A stretch of 64,000 nucleotides of DNA from Cohaesibacter haloalkalitolerans (GTDB lineage Bacteria > Pseudomonadota > Alphaproteobacteria > Rhizobiales > Cohaesibacteraceae). A model generated the notes under the pieces. That model saw nothing but the letters and a program-made list of their open reading frames with translations. It did no database searches and was not told where the DNA came from. This document shows, piece by piece, positions 1-10,180 of the stretch. Location: the NCBI RefSeq assembly GCF_003574655.1, contig NZ_QNUM01000007.1:1-64000 (forward strand). Reading direction: 5' to 3'. Numbering within the stretch: the stretch's first letter is position 1; each line of letters starts with the position of its first letter. A program made the position numbers and the translations under genes.

Positions 1-282
1 AAAAGACCAAAAGCCTTTTCTCAGAACTCAAAGCAAGCACCTAATCACTCGCCAAATTCCAAATTTTGAGGCGAACCGCCCCGCCGCCAGCAGCGCCGCC
101 GCTGTCGATGAACGGACTTATAGACCCCACCCCAATCAGAGTCAAACAATAAAATACATTTTTATGACATCCTTCATAAGAAATCCCCAAACATACAAAT
201 TATACAATAATTCCAACGCTTTAGGTTTTTAACAAGGGGAATTGCGTATTGTATGGCCTCTTTTCTCCTGACTTTCGGGGCA
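1..282. other. Non-coding flank downstream of edd
   Basis: AT-rich sequence with no convincing gene. Short reading frames here overlap the end of edd or lack a plausible start. It lies downstream of edd, the last gene of the minus-strand operon in the window. I do not see a clear hairpin plus T-tract, so the transcript may end further left or by a factor-dependent route. Confidence 0.6.
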
Positions 283-2097
283 TTAAAATTGCGTTGCGCC
301 GGTTTCCACCGAGCTGACGGAAGCACGGAAAGTGGCAAACAATTCACGGCCCATGCCAACATGCTGGGCAGACAGGTCTGCACTCACCGCTTCTCGCTCA
401 AGAACGGTCGGATCGAGGATCTCCAGTTTGCCTGCCGCAGCATCCACGCGGACCACATCGCCATCACGCAGTTTCGCAATCGGACCACCATCCAACGCTT
501 CGGGGCAAACATGAATCGCGGCCGGGACCTTGCCTGACGCCCCGGACATCCGACCATCGGTAACCAGAGCCACCTTGAGCCCCCTCTCCTGCAAGATGCC
601 CAGGAGAGGCGTCAGGCTATGCAGTTCCGGCATACCGTTGGCCTTTGGCCCCTGGAACCGCACCACAACAATGGTGTCCGAAGTAAACTCGCCATTCTTG
701 AAGGCGTCCTTGACAGCCCCCTGATCCTGAAAGAGTCGCACCGGTGCCTCAATGACATGGCGCTCTGGAGCTACCGCCGAAACCTTCATGACTGCCGTTC
801 CAAGAGAACCGACGAGTTTCCTGAGCCCTCCCTTGCTTTGAAACGGATTGCTGATGGCTCGGATGATCTTGTCATCCAGCGATGCCCCCGCGCCCTCTCG
901 CCACTCAGCCTCGCCATTGGCATCAAGGTGCGGCTCGCGTGTATAGTCCTGCATGCTCTCGCCGACTACAGTTGTCACCTCGTCATGCAAAAGCCCATCG
1001 CTCAACAACTGCCCGATGACCACGCCCAGACCGCCTGCAGCATGGAACATATTCACATCGGCCAAACCGTTCGGATAGACACGGGCGAGAAGCGGTGTCA
1101 CTTCCGATATCGCTTCGAAGTCTTCCAGACTGATGATCAACCCGGCAGCCTTGGCCATGGCGACAAGATGGATGAGCAGGTTGGTGGAGCCGCCGGTGGC
1201 GTTGAGGCCGACCATGCCGTTGACAAAGGCTCGCGCGTCCAGAATATCCGCAACCGGCCGATAGTCATCGCCACTGGCGGTGATGGAAAGCGCGCGCTTG
1301 ACGGCAGCTCGGGTGACAGCATCGCGCAGCTCGGTGCCCGGGTTGATGAAACTGGTGCCCGGCATATGCAGGCCCATGAACTCCATCAACATCTGATTCG
1401 AGTTGGCCGTTCCATAGAAAGTGCAGGTGCCCGCGCCGTGATAGGAGGCCATTTCGGAGGCCAGCAAGGCATCCCGCCCCACAAGACCCTTGGCATAGTC
1501 CTGCCTCACCTTGGTCTTTTCCTCGTTGCCCTGCCCTGTTGTCATCGGACCTGCGGGCAGAAATACCGCGGGCAGATGGCCAAATGTGGCCGCACCGATG
1601 ACGAGACCGGGGACAATCTTGTCGCAGACGCCGAGGAAAACCGTGCTGTCGAAAACATCATGAGAGAGCGCAACGCCGGTGGCCATGGCGATCAGGTCGC
1701 GCGAGAACAGCGAAATATCCATGCCATCCTGCCCCTGGGTGACGCCATCGCACATGGCCGGCACACCACCGGCAACCTGCGCGGTGCCACCAAAGCTGCG
1801 CGCGGTCTCCCGAATGAGCTGCGGATAATGTTCATAGGGCTGGTGGGCAGAGAGCATGTCGTTATAGGCGGTGACGATACCCAGATTGGGGACCCGGGCG
1901 CTGGCGAGGTCCGGCTTGTCCATCTCGGGGGATGCTGCAAAGGCATGAGCAAGGTTGCCACAGGCCAGATGCGCACGACCCGGGCCTTTCTTCTTTGCAG
2001 CCTCGACCTTGGCAAGATAGGCGGCGCGACTGTCGCGGCTGCGATCCATGATGCGGTCGGTCACACGTTTCAAGGTGTCATGAAGCGGTTTGCTCAT
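283..2097 (-). CDS. edd: Phosphogluconate dehydratase (Entner-Doudoroff)
   Basis: Dehydrates 6-phosphogluconate to 2-keto-3-deoxy-6-phosphogluconate in the cytoplasm, the first committed Entner-Doudoroff step. The 604 aa length matches the Edd branch of the IlvD/Edd family. Visible motifs include the CDGVTQG cysteine near residue 116 and GVCDKIVPG near 156-164; a third family-type cysteine follows near 223, fitting a 4Fe-4S dehydratase. The ATG is preceded by AGGAGA. It is the last gene of the minus-strand galactonate/gluconate operon, 123 bp after gntK. The spacer contains a weak 7-bp hairpin (2173-2195). No eda gene follows in this window, so the KDPG aldolase must lie elsewhere. Confidence 0.96.
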   Translation of the reverse strand: MSKPLHDTLKRVTDRIMDRSRDSRAAYLAKVEAAKKKGPGRAHLACGNLAHAFAASPEMDKPDLASARVPNLGIVTAYNDMLSAHQPYEHYPQLIRETARSFGGTAQVAGGVPAMCDGVTQGQDGMDISLFSRDLIAMATGVALSHDVFDSTVFLGVCDKIVPGLVIGAATFGHLPAVFLPAGPMTTGQGNEEKTKVRQDYAKGLVGRDALLASEMASYHGAGTCTFYGTANSNQMLMEFMGLHMPGTSFINPGTELRDAVTRAAVKRALSITASGDDYRPVADILDARAFVNGMVGLNATGGSTNLLIHLVAMAKAAGLIISLEDFEAISEVTPLLARVYPNGLADVNMFHAAGGLGVVIGQLLSDGLLHDEVTTVVGESMQDYTREPHLDANGEAEWREGAGASLDDKIIRAISNPFQSKGGLRKLVGSLGTAVMKVSAVAPERHVIEAPVRLFQDQGAVKDAFKNGEFTSDTIVVVRFQGPKANGMPELHSLTPLLGILQERGLKVALVTDGRMSGASGKVPAAIHVCPEALDGGPIAKLRDGDVVRVDAAAGKLEILDPTVLEREAVSADLSAQHVGMGRELFATFRASVSSVETGATQF

Positions 2098-2220
2098 GGT
2101 TGTCTCCTGGTCCTGTAGTGGCCCTCGTTGCAGGGCCGGGATATGAGGTCTGATGAGAAGTGCGCTCCGGTGGGGCGAATGACTGGCCTTCGCCCGCTGC
2201 CGGGTGCGTCTTTGCGTGCT

Positions 2221-2721
2221 TCAGAGAAGCGGTTTGACCTTGCCGAGCAATTCGGCGGCCATGGCTTCGGGGTCTCTGGAAATGTCGATACGAATGACAT
2301 CAGTCTCGCCATCGGGCACTTCCAATGCGGCGATCTGGCTTTCGATCAGTTTGACCGGCATGAAATGGCTGCGCCGCTCGGCCATTCGGGCACGGACAAG
2401 CTCCTTGGCGCCATCCAGAAAGATGAAGCGCAGGTTCGTTGTCGCAGCCCGGAAGATGTCCCGGTAGGATTTGCGCAAGGACGAACAGCTGAGTACCCGC
2501 GTCTCGCCGTTGGCATCCCATTGGCGCATGGCGGAGGCCAGGGTTTCCAGCCAAGGCTTGCGATCATCGTCCGTCAGCGGGATTCCGGCGGCCATCTTCT
2601 TGACATTCGCCTCTGAATGATAGGCATCGCCCTCTTCAAACGGAACATTCAGATGGTCAGCCAGCAGCTGTCCAAGTGTCGATTTTCCGCTTCCGGAAAT
2701 TCCCATGACCACGATAATCAT
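2221..2721 (-). CDS. gntK: Gluconokinase
   Basis: Phosphorylates D-gluconate with ATP to 6-phosphogluconate. The 166 aa protein is a typical small P-loop gluconokinase: Walker A GISGSGKST at residues 7-15, followed by the family-typical EGDAYH and NVKKM stretches that bind substrate. It sits between gnd and edd, so its product feeds directly into the enzymes encoded on either side (oxidative pentose phosphate or Entner-Doudoroff). ATG start with a GAGG a little upstream. The 104 bp between gnd and gntK holds nothing recognisable. Confidence 0.95.
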   Translation of the reverse strand: MIIVVMGISGSGKSTLGQLLADHLNVPFEEGDAYHSEANVKKMAAGIPLTDDDRKPWLETLASAMRQWDANGETRVLSCSSLRKSYRDIFRAATTNLRFIFLDGAKELVRARMAERRSHFMPVKLIESQIAALEVPDGETDVIRIDISRDPEAMAAELLGKVKPLL

Positions 2722-2825
2722 TTCTCTGGCCTCACAGTCTCGTTTCGTTGCGTTGCAGACGACAGGCGTCTCTTCCTATTGTTTTTCTTATTTGGTTTTG
2801 GCTTCCGGTCGCTCACGCATTCAGA

Positions 2826-4223
2826 TCATTCCGGCGTCACGTTCCAGTCGAAGTGGAAATGCCCGGAACGATCTGTGCGTTCAAAGGTGTGGGCGCCGAA
2901 ATAATCGCGCTGCCCTTGAATGAGATTGGCACCGACACACTGGCTGCGCCGTCCATCAAGCCAGGACAGGGCGGAATAGAAGCAGGGAATCGGTGTTCCC
3001 GTGGCAGCAGCAACGCCCGCAACGGCCCGCATCGCCGTTTCAGAAGCATTGAGGACGCCACCGGCAAAGGAGCTTGCCAGCATATCGGTGTCCTGAGGCA
3101 TGGAGGCGATCGGGTCCAGCATGACCGAACGGATGATGCAACCGGCACGCCAGCCGCGGGCGACTGCGGCAAGATCCGTGTTCCAACCATTGGCTTTGGA
3201 AGCAGCCGCAATCAGCTCAAGCCCCTGAATATAACAAGCGAGCATGGCAGCAGGCAACGCCGCGCCGATCTGCTCGGCCATGGCTTCACCATCGATAGCC
3301 TGCAACGGAGACAGGCGTTTTTCAAGCGCAAGGCGCTCACGGCCCGAAAGCGCCCGGGCCAGAAAGGCGGCAGCAATCGTCGGTATGGCCACGCCATATT
3401 CAAGTCCGGCTTCAGTTGTCCAGCGGCCAGTGCCCTTATGTCCTGCCGCATCCTTGATGATTTCGAGGATCGGGCGATCCGTTTCCGGATCGATGGTATT
3501 GGCAATGTCTGCAGAGATTTCAAGAAGATAGGAAGCTGCCGGGCCACGATTCCATCTGGAAAAGAGGGAGGAAATTTGTCCGTGGTCGCGCCCGGCAGGC
3601 CCAGACAGCAGCAGATAGGCTTCCGCCAGAATCTGCATCTGGGCATATTCGATTCCGTTGTGTACGGTCTTGACAAAGTGCCCTGCTCCGCCAGCCCCGT
3701 GGGCGGCATAGCAGGCCTCACCATCAGGAGCCTTGGCGGCAATGGCCGAGAACAGGTCATCAACATGGGCAAGCGCCTCGCGATCACCACCCGCCATGAG
3801 AGCTGGCCCAAAGCGCGCGCCGGTTTCTCCTCCGGAGACCCCTAGACCCACGAAGACAAGATCTCTGGCTTCGAGCAGCGCGGCGCGGCGCTCCGTATCC
3901 CGATAAAAGGAGTTGCCCCCGTCCATCACGATATCCCCTGCAGACAGCAGAGGAGACAAGCGGGCGATCATCTCGTCCACCGGCTCTCCGGCCTTGATCA
4001 TCATCAGGATCCGGGCCGGTTTTTTCAAAGAGGCCACAAGACCTTCAAGGCTGTCGTGCAGCCCGACACTCGCACCCAGCGCCTCACGCGCCCCTTCCAA
4101 TGCCTCGGGGAAGGCATCGTAAGCGGAAACGGAGAACCCGTGGTCAACGAAGTTGAGCGCGAGATTGCGCCCCATGACACCGAGTCCAATAATGGCAATG
4201 TCTGCGAGTGTGCGGGTTTGCAT
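2826..4223 (-). CDS. gnd: 6-phosphogluconate dehydrogenase, decarboxylating
   Basis: Oxidises 6-phosphogluconate to ribulose-5-phosphate and CO2 with NADP. The 465 aa length is near the usual 470. The dinucleotide loop GLGVMG is at residues 13-18, the substrate signature GVSGGETGAR at 128-137, and the catalytic Lys185 and Asn189 lie in FVKTVHNG. The start has AAAGGTG 9 nt upstream and lies 12 nt after the dgoK stop, so it is translated as part of the same operon. Its presence beside edd gives the operon both fates of 6-phosphogluconate. Confidence 0.96.
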   Translation of the reverse strand: MQTRTLADIAIIGLGVMGRNLALNFVDHGFSVSAYDAFPEALEGAREALGASVGLHDSLEGLVASLKKPARILMMIKAGEPVDEMIARLSPLLSAGDIVMDGGNSFYRDTERRAALLEARDLVFVGLGVSGGETGARFGPALMAGGDREALAHVDDLFSAIAAKAPDGEACYAAHGAGGAGHFVKTVHNGIEYAQMQILAEAYLLLSGPAGRDHGQISSLFSRWNRGPAASYLLEISADIANTIDPETDRPILEIIKDAAGHKGTGRWTTEAGLEYGVAIPTIAAAFLARALSGRERLALEKRLSPLQAIDGEAMAEQIGAALPAAMLACYIQGLELIAAASKANGWNTDLAAVARGWRAGCIIRSVMLDPIASMPQDTDMLASSFAGGVLNASETAMRAVAGVAAATGTPIPCFYSALSWLDGRRSQCVGANLIQGQRDYFGAHTFERTDRSGHFHFDWNVTPE

Positions 4224-4235
4224 CGAATTTCACCT

Positions 4236-5159
4236 TTACTTGCTGTTTACGCCATGCAGGGCTGCCAGAGCGCGAACCCCGGCGAGCGTTGCATCCTTGG
4301 AGGATATGTGTCGGCTGGACAAGCCCATATGGGTCAGCGCATGGCTGTAGGGCTTTGCTAGCCGGTCGGCACAAACAAGCAAAATTTCTCTGCCTTCGCA
4401 TTCATAAATGGCGCGCATAGCCCGGATTTCCGAGCCAATGAGCATGCCGGACAGGAAACTGGCGGTCTGGGACTGTTCAAGATCGCCATAGAGCACCCGT
4501 GCCCGAGCCTTGAACAGGTGGTTGAGCAGTCCACCGGCTCCTTCCACCTGCGCGAGGCCCTTTTCAAAGCCATCCGAGTCGAACTCTGCAGACGGGTCAG
4601 CCATCAGGCCGAGGATCGAGTGTTTGCTCATCACCTCGTAAACTTCCCCTGTCATCGAGGTATGGAACCGGGTGAAGACACCATCCTGCACTTCGCACCA
4701 TTTGCTGTGGGTGCCGGGCAGGCAAACCAGTCCGCTCTCAAGGCCAAGGCTTGCCAAGGCTCCAAAGATCTGGACCTCCTCGCCACGAATGACGTCGGCG
4801 TCCTGTGGCGCTCCGGACTGGCGAACGCCGGGGATGATGTAGGTATCGGCCATATCGGCAACAGGCACAATATCGCGGACAAGCTCCTCGCCCCGCATCG
4901 GCAGCGGTGGTTGCGGTGCCTGTTGCCAGCCCTGGGGCGCCCCGACCATACCGGCAAGATAAACCGGAATGGTCTCGGCGCTGTCAGCACGCCAGCCATC
5001 GAGCTGGCTTCTGGCATAGTCGGCGAATTCGCTGCGCTGCAACGCCCGCATGCCCTTGCCTTCGGTGATTTCGGCAAGAATGGTGCCCGTGTCGGCTTCC
5101 AGCAGCCACGCCCTGAAGGAGGTGGTGCCCCAGTCGACAATGATCAGCTTGTTGGTCAT
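4236..5159 (-). CDS. dgoK: 2-dehydro-3-deoxygalactonokinase
   Basis: Phosphorylates 2-dehydro-3-deoxy-D-galactonate (KDGal) to the 6-phosphate, the second step of the De Ley-Doudoroff galactonate pathway. The N-terminal phosphate-binding motif DWGTTSFRAW starts about residue 9. I use the ATG at 5159, which overlaps the dgoA stop as ATGA and has GGAAGGG 7 nt upstream, giving 307 aa. An in-frame ATG at 5174 is less well placed. Immediately follows dgoA and precedes gnd. Confidence 0.94.
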   Translation of the reverse strand: MTNKLIIVDWGTTSFRAWLLEADTGTILAEITEGKGMRALQRSEFADYARSQLDGWRADSAETIPVYLAGMVGAPQGWQQAPQPPLPMRGEELVRDIVPVADMADTYIIPGVRQSGAPQDADVIRGEEVQIFGALASLGLESGLVCLPGTHSKWCEVQDGVFTRFHTSMTGEVYEVMSKHSILGLMADPSAEFDSDGFEKGLAQVEGAGGLLNHLFKARARVLYGDLEQSQTASFLSGMLIGSEIRAMRAIYECEGREILLVCADRLAKPYSHALTHMGLSSRHISSKDATLAGVRALAALHGVNSK

Positions 5160-5797
5160 TTCATGCCCTTCCATTTGCTTACCAGAGCACGGGCTGCATT
5201 TCTGACTTCTTCGTCAGTCCGTCCCGGCTTCCACAGATCGGAACCGATGCCGAACCCGGCTGCGCCTGCGGCGACATATTCCTCGAACTGGTCAGGCCCC
5301 ACACCGCCAACGGCAAGAACGCGCATGGCGGGTGGCAGGACAACCTTGACGTCCTTGATATATTGACCGCCAAACCGGGCGGCGGGGAAGAATTTGAGCA
5401 CGGTTGCACCCGAGCGGGTTGCCAGTAGGGCTTCGGTCGGCGTCAGGCAACCGATGCAGGACGGCATGCCAAGCGCGTTTGCCTTGCGGATAACGTCCGG
5501 ATCAGTATTGGGTGTTACGATAAACTGCGCTCCGGCATCATATACAGCCTGAGTGTCCTCGGGGCTCAGCACCGTTCCGGCACCAATCATAATGCCTTCG
5601 GGAGCAGCCTCAACCATTTCCCTGATGGCGTTTGTCGCATCCGAAGAGGTCAGCGGCACTTCGATGAGGGTGAAGCCTTCCTCGACAAGGATGCCGAGGA
5701 GGGTTTTGGCACGTTCGGCCGGAACGCCGCGCAGGATGGCCACAAGGGGCATGCTGGCAAAGGCGGTCTCGAACGTGTCCTTGAAGGCTCCTACCAT
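5156..5797 (-). CDS. dgoA: 2-dehydro-3-deoxy-6-phosphogalactonate aldolase
   Basis: Cleaves KDPGal to pyruvate and D-glyceraldehyde-3-phosphate. The 213 aa class I aldolase has the KDPG/KDPGal signatures: AILRGV at 20-25, the proton-transfer Glu46 in LIEVPLTS, and Schiff-base Lys135 in [11 protein letters not shown]. The FFPA..FG..YIK stretch is typical of DgoA rather than Eda, and dgoK/dgoD neighbours agree. The start overlaps the dgoD stop by 7 bp (ATGGTAG). Whether it also serves gluconate-derived KDPG cannot be read from sequence. Confidence 0.94.
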   Translation of the reverse strand: MVGAFKDTFETAFASMPLVAILRGVPAERAKTLLGILVEEGFTLIEVPLTSSDATNAIREMVEAAPEGIMIGAGTVLSPEDTQAVYDAGAQFIVTPNTDPDVIRKANALGMPSCIGCLTPTEALLATRSGATVLKFFPAARFGGQYIKDVKVVLPPAMRVLAVGGVGPDQFEEYVAAGAAGFGIGSDLWKPGRTDEEVRNAARALVSKWKGMK

Positions 5798-6939
5798 TCT
5801 GCCACACTCCCGTCTTCATGACGCCAGATCGGGTTGCGCCAGTTGTGCCCTTCCTTGGAGCGCTCAATGACATACTCCTCGTTGATCTCGACACCAAGGC
5901 CCGGACCGGTCAGAGCATGGACATAGCCATCGACAATGGTCAGCGGGCTCGGATCAACCATATAGTCGAGCACGTCGTTGCCGACATTATAGTGGATGCC
6001 CATGGACTGTTCCTGAATGAAGGCATTGTAGGAGACAAAGTCAAGATGCAGGGAAGCTGCCAGGGTGCATGGGCCAAGCGGGCAATGCGGAGCAACAGCA
6101 ACGTCATAGGCTTCAGCCATGGCGGCAACCTTGAACACCTCGGTGAGGCCGCCGCAGTGGCTGAGGTCCGGCTGGATGATGTCGACCATGCGCTGTTCCA
6201 GCACATCGCGGAAGCCGTAGCGGGAGAAGATGCGTTCGCCCGAGGCGATTGGATAGCCAAGCCCGCCGCCGATTTCCTTGAGGCAGGACAGATGCTCGGT
6301 CAGCACCGGCTCTTCAACGAACATCGGGTGATACTGTTCCAGTTCGCGCAACAGGGCCTTGGCCATCGGGCGATGGACGCGACCGTGGAAGTCGATGGCA
6401 ATGCCGACATCCGGGCCGACGGCCTGCCGGGCTTCGGCAACGCGCGCAACGGCATCATCAATCTTGGCGTGGCTGTCGACGAAGGCCATTTCCGGCGTGC
6501 CGTTCATCTTGAAGGCGGTGAAGCCGCTGGCGACCACTTCCTTGGCCTGACGACCGACGTCGTTGGGGCGGTCCCCGCCAATCCAGCAATACATGCGCAT
6601 CTTGTCGCGCAGCTTGCCGCCGAGCAGTTCATGCACAGGAACGCCCAGAGCCTTGCCCTTGATGTCCCACAGGGCCTGATCGATGCCGGCGATGGCTGAC
6701 ATGAGAATCGGGCCGCCGCGGTAGAAGCCGGTCCTGTAGAGCATCTGCCAGATATCCTGGATGTGGCGCGGGTCGCGGCCAATCAGCTCTTCGGCCATTT
6801 CCTCGACAGCAGCCTTAACCGTGCGGGCGCGGCCCTCGATGACGGGTTCACCCCAGCCGCTGACGCCTTCATCCGTTTCGATTTTTACAAACATCCAGCG
6901 GGGAGGCACCAGCCATGTTTTTACATTCGTGATTTTCAT
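5791..6939 (-). CDS. dgoD: D-galactonate dehydratase
   Basis: Enolase-superfamily (mandelate racemase type) dehydratase converting D-galactonate to KDGal, the pathway entry step. I place the start at the ATG at 6939 ([13 protein letters not shown], 382 aa), which matches the family's usual N terminus. The longer frame to 6990 adds 17 unlikely residues. The metal-binding and acid/base segments are visible around [12 protein letters not shown] and FVEEPVL, then [13 protein letters not shown]. GalD-type length and the neighbouring dgoA and dgoK make the substrate assignment strong. It follows the TRAP large permease by 86 bp. Confidence 0.94.
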   Translation of the reverse strand: MKITNVKTWLVPPRWMFVKIETDEGVSGWGEPVIEGRARTVKAAVEEMAEELIGRDPRHIQDIWQMLYRTGFYRGGPILMSAIAGIDQALWDIKGKALGVPVHELLGGKLRDKMRMYCWIGGDRPNDVGRQAKEVVASGFTAFKMNGTPEMAFVDSHAKIDDAVARVAEARQAVGPDVGIAIDFHGRVHRPMAKALLRELEQYHPMFVEEPVLTEHLSCLKEIGGGLGYPIASGERIFSRYGFRDVLEQRMVDIIQPDLSHCGGLTEVFKVAAMAEAYDVAVAPHCPLGPCTLAASLHLDFVSYNAFIQEQSMGIHYNVGNDVLDYMVDPSPLTIVDGYVHALTGPGLGVEINEEYVIERSKEGHNWRNPIWRHEDGSVAEW

Positions 6940-7025
6940 TTCATCATCCGCCTTTGGGAGAGTTCGGAGCCGGTCCGGCGGTTGGCTCATAATGTGCGGT
7001 GCCGGACCGGTGATGCTTCAGTCTG

Positions 7026-8354
7026 TTAGTTCACCATCCACAACACGAGGTCCGGGAAGGAGAGCATGATGGCCAGAACCGTTAACTGCATGAGGATGAA
7101 TGGCCACAGGGAGGCGAAAATATCGCCCAGCGAGATTTCCGGCGGCGCCACACCCTTCAGATAGAAGGCCGCAGGACCAAATGGCGGGCTGAGGAAGGAA
7201 ACCTGCATGTTGATCGCGAACAGCACACCAAACCAGATAGGGTCATAGCCAAGCTGAATGATGATCGGCACGAAGATCGGCAGGGTCAACATCGCAATGC
7301 CAATCCAGTCGAGGAACAGGCCGAGGACAAGCAGGATCAGCATCATGACCAGAATGATCACGACCGGCGCTGCATCCAGACCGAGGATGGTGTTGGAGAC
7401 GAAGCGGTTACCGCCCATCAGGTTGTAGACACCAACCAGAGTGGCCGCACCAACACCGATCCAGACGATCATGCCGCAGGTGGTCATGGTTTGCATGACG
7501 CTCTGATGGATGAGCTTGAAGTCGAGTTCGCGGCGAAGAGCCGTTGCAGCGAGCACACCGAACACACCCATGGCAGCGGCTTCCGTAACAGAAGCGATAC
7601 CGGCGTAGATGGTGCCCAGCACCATGAAAGCGATGGCAGCGGGCAGCAGGATCGACTTGATGGCCTGACGGCGGGCGACCTTGCGCTCTTCAGGAGGCAT
7701 CGGAGCCATCGGCGGAGCCAGTTCGGGATTGAGCAGGCAGCGCCCAAGCACGTAAGCCATATAGAGACCGGCAAGCATGACACCCGGAATGATGGCAGCC
7801 GTGAAGAGGTCGGCGATGGAAACAGACGCGATGAGACCATAGATGATCAGCACGATGGACGGCGGGATCATGGTGCCCAGCGAACCACCACCGCAGACCA
7901 CGCCGATGGCGATCTTGCGATCATAGCCCAGGCGCAGCATCTGTGGCAGGGCAAGGATACCCAGAAGAACGATTTCGCCACCAATGATGCCGGACATGGC
8001 AGCCAGAAAGACCGACACGATCAGGGTCTGGATGGCAACACCGCCAGGAAGACGCCCTGCGAGCACTCTCATGCCCGAGAACAGATCCTTGGCTATTCCC
8101 GATCGGTCTAACAATGACGCCATGAAGACGAACATCGGCACCGCGACAAGGGAATATTCCGTGACAAAGCCATAGACGCGGCTGATGACGAGAGGAATTG
8201 CGTTGGGACCGAACCAGCCGACGGTGAAGACCAGAGCGACGAGACCGGTGACGAATGCGAGAGGAAGGCCGGTAAGCAGCAGAAGGAAGATGCTACCGAC
8301 GAGTACATATGTGCCCCATTCAATACCCAGGGCTTGCAGGCCAAGACCACCCAT
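7026..8354 (-). CDS. TRAP transporter large permease (DctM type)
   Basis: The 12-TM subunit of a tripartite ATP-independent periplasmic transporter that moves substrate with the ion gradient. The 442 aa protein is hydrophobic throughout and carries the family segments GGGSLGTMIPPSIVLIIYG and SFLSPPFGPAAFYLKG. The start is 2 nt after the dctQ stop with AGGAGAG upstream. Context with dgoD, dgoA and dgoK points to D-galactonate, and possibly gluconate, as substrate. That is inference. Confidence 0.93.
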   Translation of the reverse strand: MGGLGLQALGIEWGTYVLVGSIFLLLLTGLPLAFVTGLVALVFTVGWFGPNAIPLVISRVYGFVTEYSLVAVPMFVFMASLLDRSGIAKDLFSGMRVLAGRLPGGVAIQTLIVSVFLAAMSGIIGGEIVLLGILALPQMLRLGYDRKIAIGVVCGGGSLGTMIPPSIVLIIYGLIASVSIADLFTAAIIPGVMLAGLYMAYVLGRCLLNPELAPPMAPMPPEERKVARRQAIKSILLPAAIAFMVLGTIYAGIASVTEAAAMGVFGVLAATALRRELDFKLIHQSVMQTMTTCGMIVWIGVGAATLVGVYNLMGGNRFVSNTILGLDAAPVVIILVMMLILLVLGLFLDWIGIAMLTLPIFVPIIIQLGYDPIWFGVLFAINMQVSFLSPPFGPAAFYLKGVAPPEISLGDIFASLWPFILMQLTVLAIMLSFPDLVLWMVN

Positions 8355-8356
8355 GA

Positions 8357-8962
8357 TCAGCTCTCCTCATTCTTTTTGTTTTCATTGACTGCGCGGATTG
8401 CCTTGATGACATGCAGGATGGACTGCACTGTCATGATGGCCAGAGCCATGAGGATGATGCCCTTGGTGAGGGCGGGGAACGGCGGGTTCCAGCTGGTGCC
8501 AGACCGTTCCAGTTGCCATGCACCGGACGGATTGTGCGAAGCGCGCCAGAAAAGGACGAAGGCGGCGTAGGACATGGCGATGGAGAAGAGGAAGGTGATG
8601 ATGCTGTTGAAGACATCGAGCCTTTTGCGGACTTTTTCGGACACCGTATCGTAAAGAATGCGAACTCGGATGTGTTTGTCACGCGCAAGAGCGATCGGGC
8701 CGCCCAGAGCAAAAATGATCGCGATCATGAAAACCGTGGTCTCGTGTACCCATGAGGTGGGGCTATCGAAGACATACCGGCTGATAACTTCGGTAACGCT
8801 GATAACCATGGCCAGGAAAACCAGCCAGGCCAGGCCGCGTCCGCACCAGTCGATGGCAGCATCAAGCGGCGTGCGGATCTCACCATCCACGCCGACCGGC
8901 TCTGCCGTAGCGGGAGTGTTGGAATCAATTGACATTTGAGAAACTTTCGCAGGATCGGCCAT
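8357..8962 (-). CDS. TRAP transporter small permease (DctQ type)
   Basis: Small membrane subunit of the TRAP system with four predicted helices and the family feature of a conserved Arg/Glu-rich cytoplasmic turn (IALARDKHIRVRI). The start is uncertain: GTG at 8998, ATG at 8962 and ATG at 8935 are all in frame, and none has a strong ribosome site. I use 8962 (about 201 aa). A hairpin lies just upstream, between dctP and this gene (9016-9040), and could reduce expression of the membrane subunits relative to the binding protein. Confidence 0.88.
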   Translation of the reverse strand: MADPAKVSQMSIDSNTPATAEPVGVDGEIRTPLDAAIDWCGRGLAWLVFLAMVISVTEVISRYVFDSPTSWVHETTVFMIAIIFALGGPIALARDKHIRVRILYDTVSEKVRKRLDVFNSIITFLFSIAMSYAAFVLFWRASHNPSGAWQLERSGTSWNPPFPALTKGIILMALAIMTVQSILHVIKAIRAVNENKKNEES

Positions 8963-9015
8963 GCGACGCATCTGCTCGAGACACGTCAGACGTGACACCA
9001 GAAATCGAGCAATCG

Positions 9016-9040
9016 TCCGGCGGGAGGACCCCGCCGGACA
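9016..9040 (-). other. GC-rich hairpin between dctP and dctQ
   Basis: GTCCGGCGGG (9016-9025) pairs perfectly with CCCGCCGGAC (9031-9040) over a 5-nt loop, about 11 nt after the dctP stop on the minus strand. No U-tract follows, so it is more likely an mRNA 3'-end stabiliser or partial attenuator than a full terminator. The second TRAP operon has a comparable hairpin at the same junction. Confidence 0.7.
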
Positions 9041-9050
9041 TCGGGGTCTT

Positions 9051-10085
9051 TTACATCAGGTCCCGTTTCGTCAGGAAGGCAACGACCGAGTCATAGACTT
9101 TCTGGGTCAGCTCGTTCTTCTTGGCCCAGTTGGCCCATTCTTCCTTGGCGATGTTACGGAATTTCTTGCGTTCTTCCGGAGCCATGTCGATGATCTCGAT
9201 ATTCGGATCAGCGCGGGCTTCGGCGACGGCGTCCAGATCGCGAGCCTTCAGCTTGAAGACCAGATCATAGGCAAGATCGTCGGTAGCAACTTCCATGGCA
9301 GTCTTGATGTCTTCCGGCAGACCGTCCCAGATTTCCTTGTTGATGGAAACGGCAACCATAGGCAGGGAGTGGAAGCCCGGATAGTTCGGATAGCGTGCGA
9401 ACTGGTGCAGCCCCTGAGCCTGGTTGGTGGAGAAGACGGTGTAGTCGGCGGCGTCGATCACGCCTTTTTCAAGACCGGTGTAGACTTCGGAGCCCGGCAG
9501 GTTCACAGGTGAAGCGCCAGCCTTGGAGAAGATCTCATAAACCATGCCTTCAGGAGCGCGGACTTTCAGGCCCTTGAGGTCAGCAACGGTGCGGATCGGC
9601 TTCTTGGTAACAAAGGCTTCCAGACCGGTTGCAGCTGCACCAATAAGATGCACGTTGTAAGGCTCGACCAGTTCGTTATAGAGTTCTTCGCCGCCGCCGT
9701 ATTTCATGTATTCCAGGAATTCGAGCGGGTCGCCCCATGCGCCAACCAGGTTGCCAAGCATGGAGAAGGCAGGATCGATACCAGAGAAATAGCTCGGGTC
9801 GGTGAGATGGCCCTGCAGAATGCCGGAGCGCACTGCATCAAGGGTCTGGTTGTGCGGAACAACAGCGCCGGTTGGCAGGATCTCGATCTTGACGCGGCCA
9901 TCGGTGATCTTTTCGATATTGCTGGCCCAAAGTTTCTTGATCTCGAACTGTGGTTCGCCGGTGTTTTCCGAAGTCTGGAAAGTCCACTCATATTCGGCAG
10001 CAATGGCCTGATGAGCCATTACGAGGCCGAGAGCGGCACCAACGATCAATCCCCCACTTGCGCGAAGCAGTTTTGACAAAGACAT
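9051..10085 (-). CDS. TRAP periplasmic substrate-binding protein (DctP type)
   Basis: Captures the substrate in the periplasm for the DctQM permease. The 344 aa length is usual. A Sec signal peptide ends near Ala30 (AIAA before EYEW). The family's carboxylate-binding region LKGLKVRAPEG (about 166-176) contains the conserved arginine expected to grip an organic acid, in line with a sugar acid substrate. Strong ribosome site AAGGAGG. First structural gene after the regulator; the regulator stop lies 95 bp upstream. Confidence 0.93.
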   Translation of the reverse strand: MSLSKLLRASGGLIVGAALGLVMAHQAIAAEYEWTFQTSENTGEPQFEIKKLWASNIEKITDGRVKIEILPTGAVVPHNQTLDAVRSGILQGHLTDPSYFSGIDPAFSMLGNLVGAWGDPLEFLEYMKYGGGEELYNELVEPYNVHLIGAAATGLEAFVTKKPIRTVADLKGLKVRAPEGMVYEIFSKAGASPVNLPGSEVYTGLEKGVIDAADYTVFSTNQAQGLHQFARYPNYPGFHSLPMVAVSINKEIWDGLPEDIKTAMEVATDDLAYDLVFKLKARDLDAVAEARADPNIEIIDMAPEERKKFRNIAKEEWANWAKKNELTQKVYDSVVAFLTKRDLM

Positions 10086-10180
10086 ATGAGTCCTCCTTGC
10101 TCATTGCCGACCAATCAAGCCGGCGTTTCAAAACACTCCGGGAAATAAGCCCCCCTCCAGGACCCCACAGCAATCGTGCT

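Noticed and set aside
619-2118. 499-codon plus-strand open frame
   Set aside because: Lies antisense to edd, whose motifs are unmistakable. It has no domain-like sequence; long antisense frames are expected in GC-rich genes.
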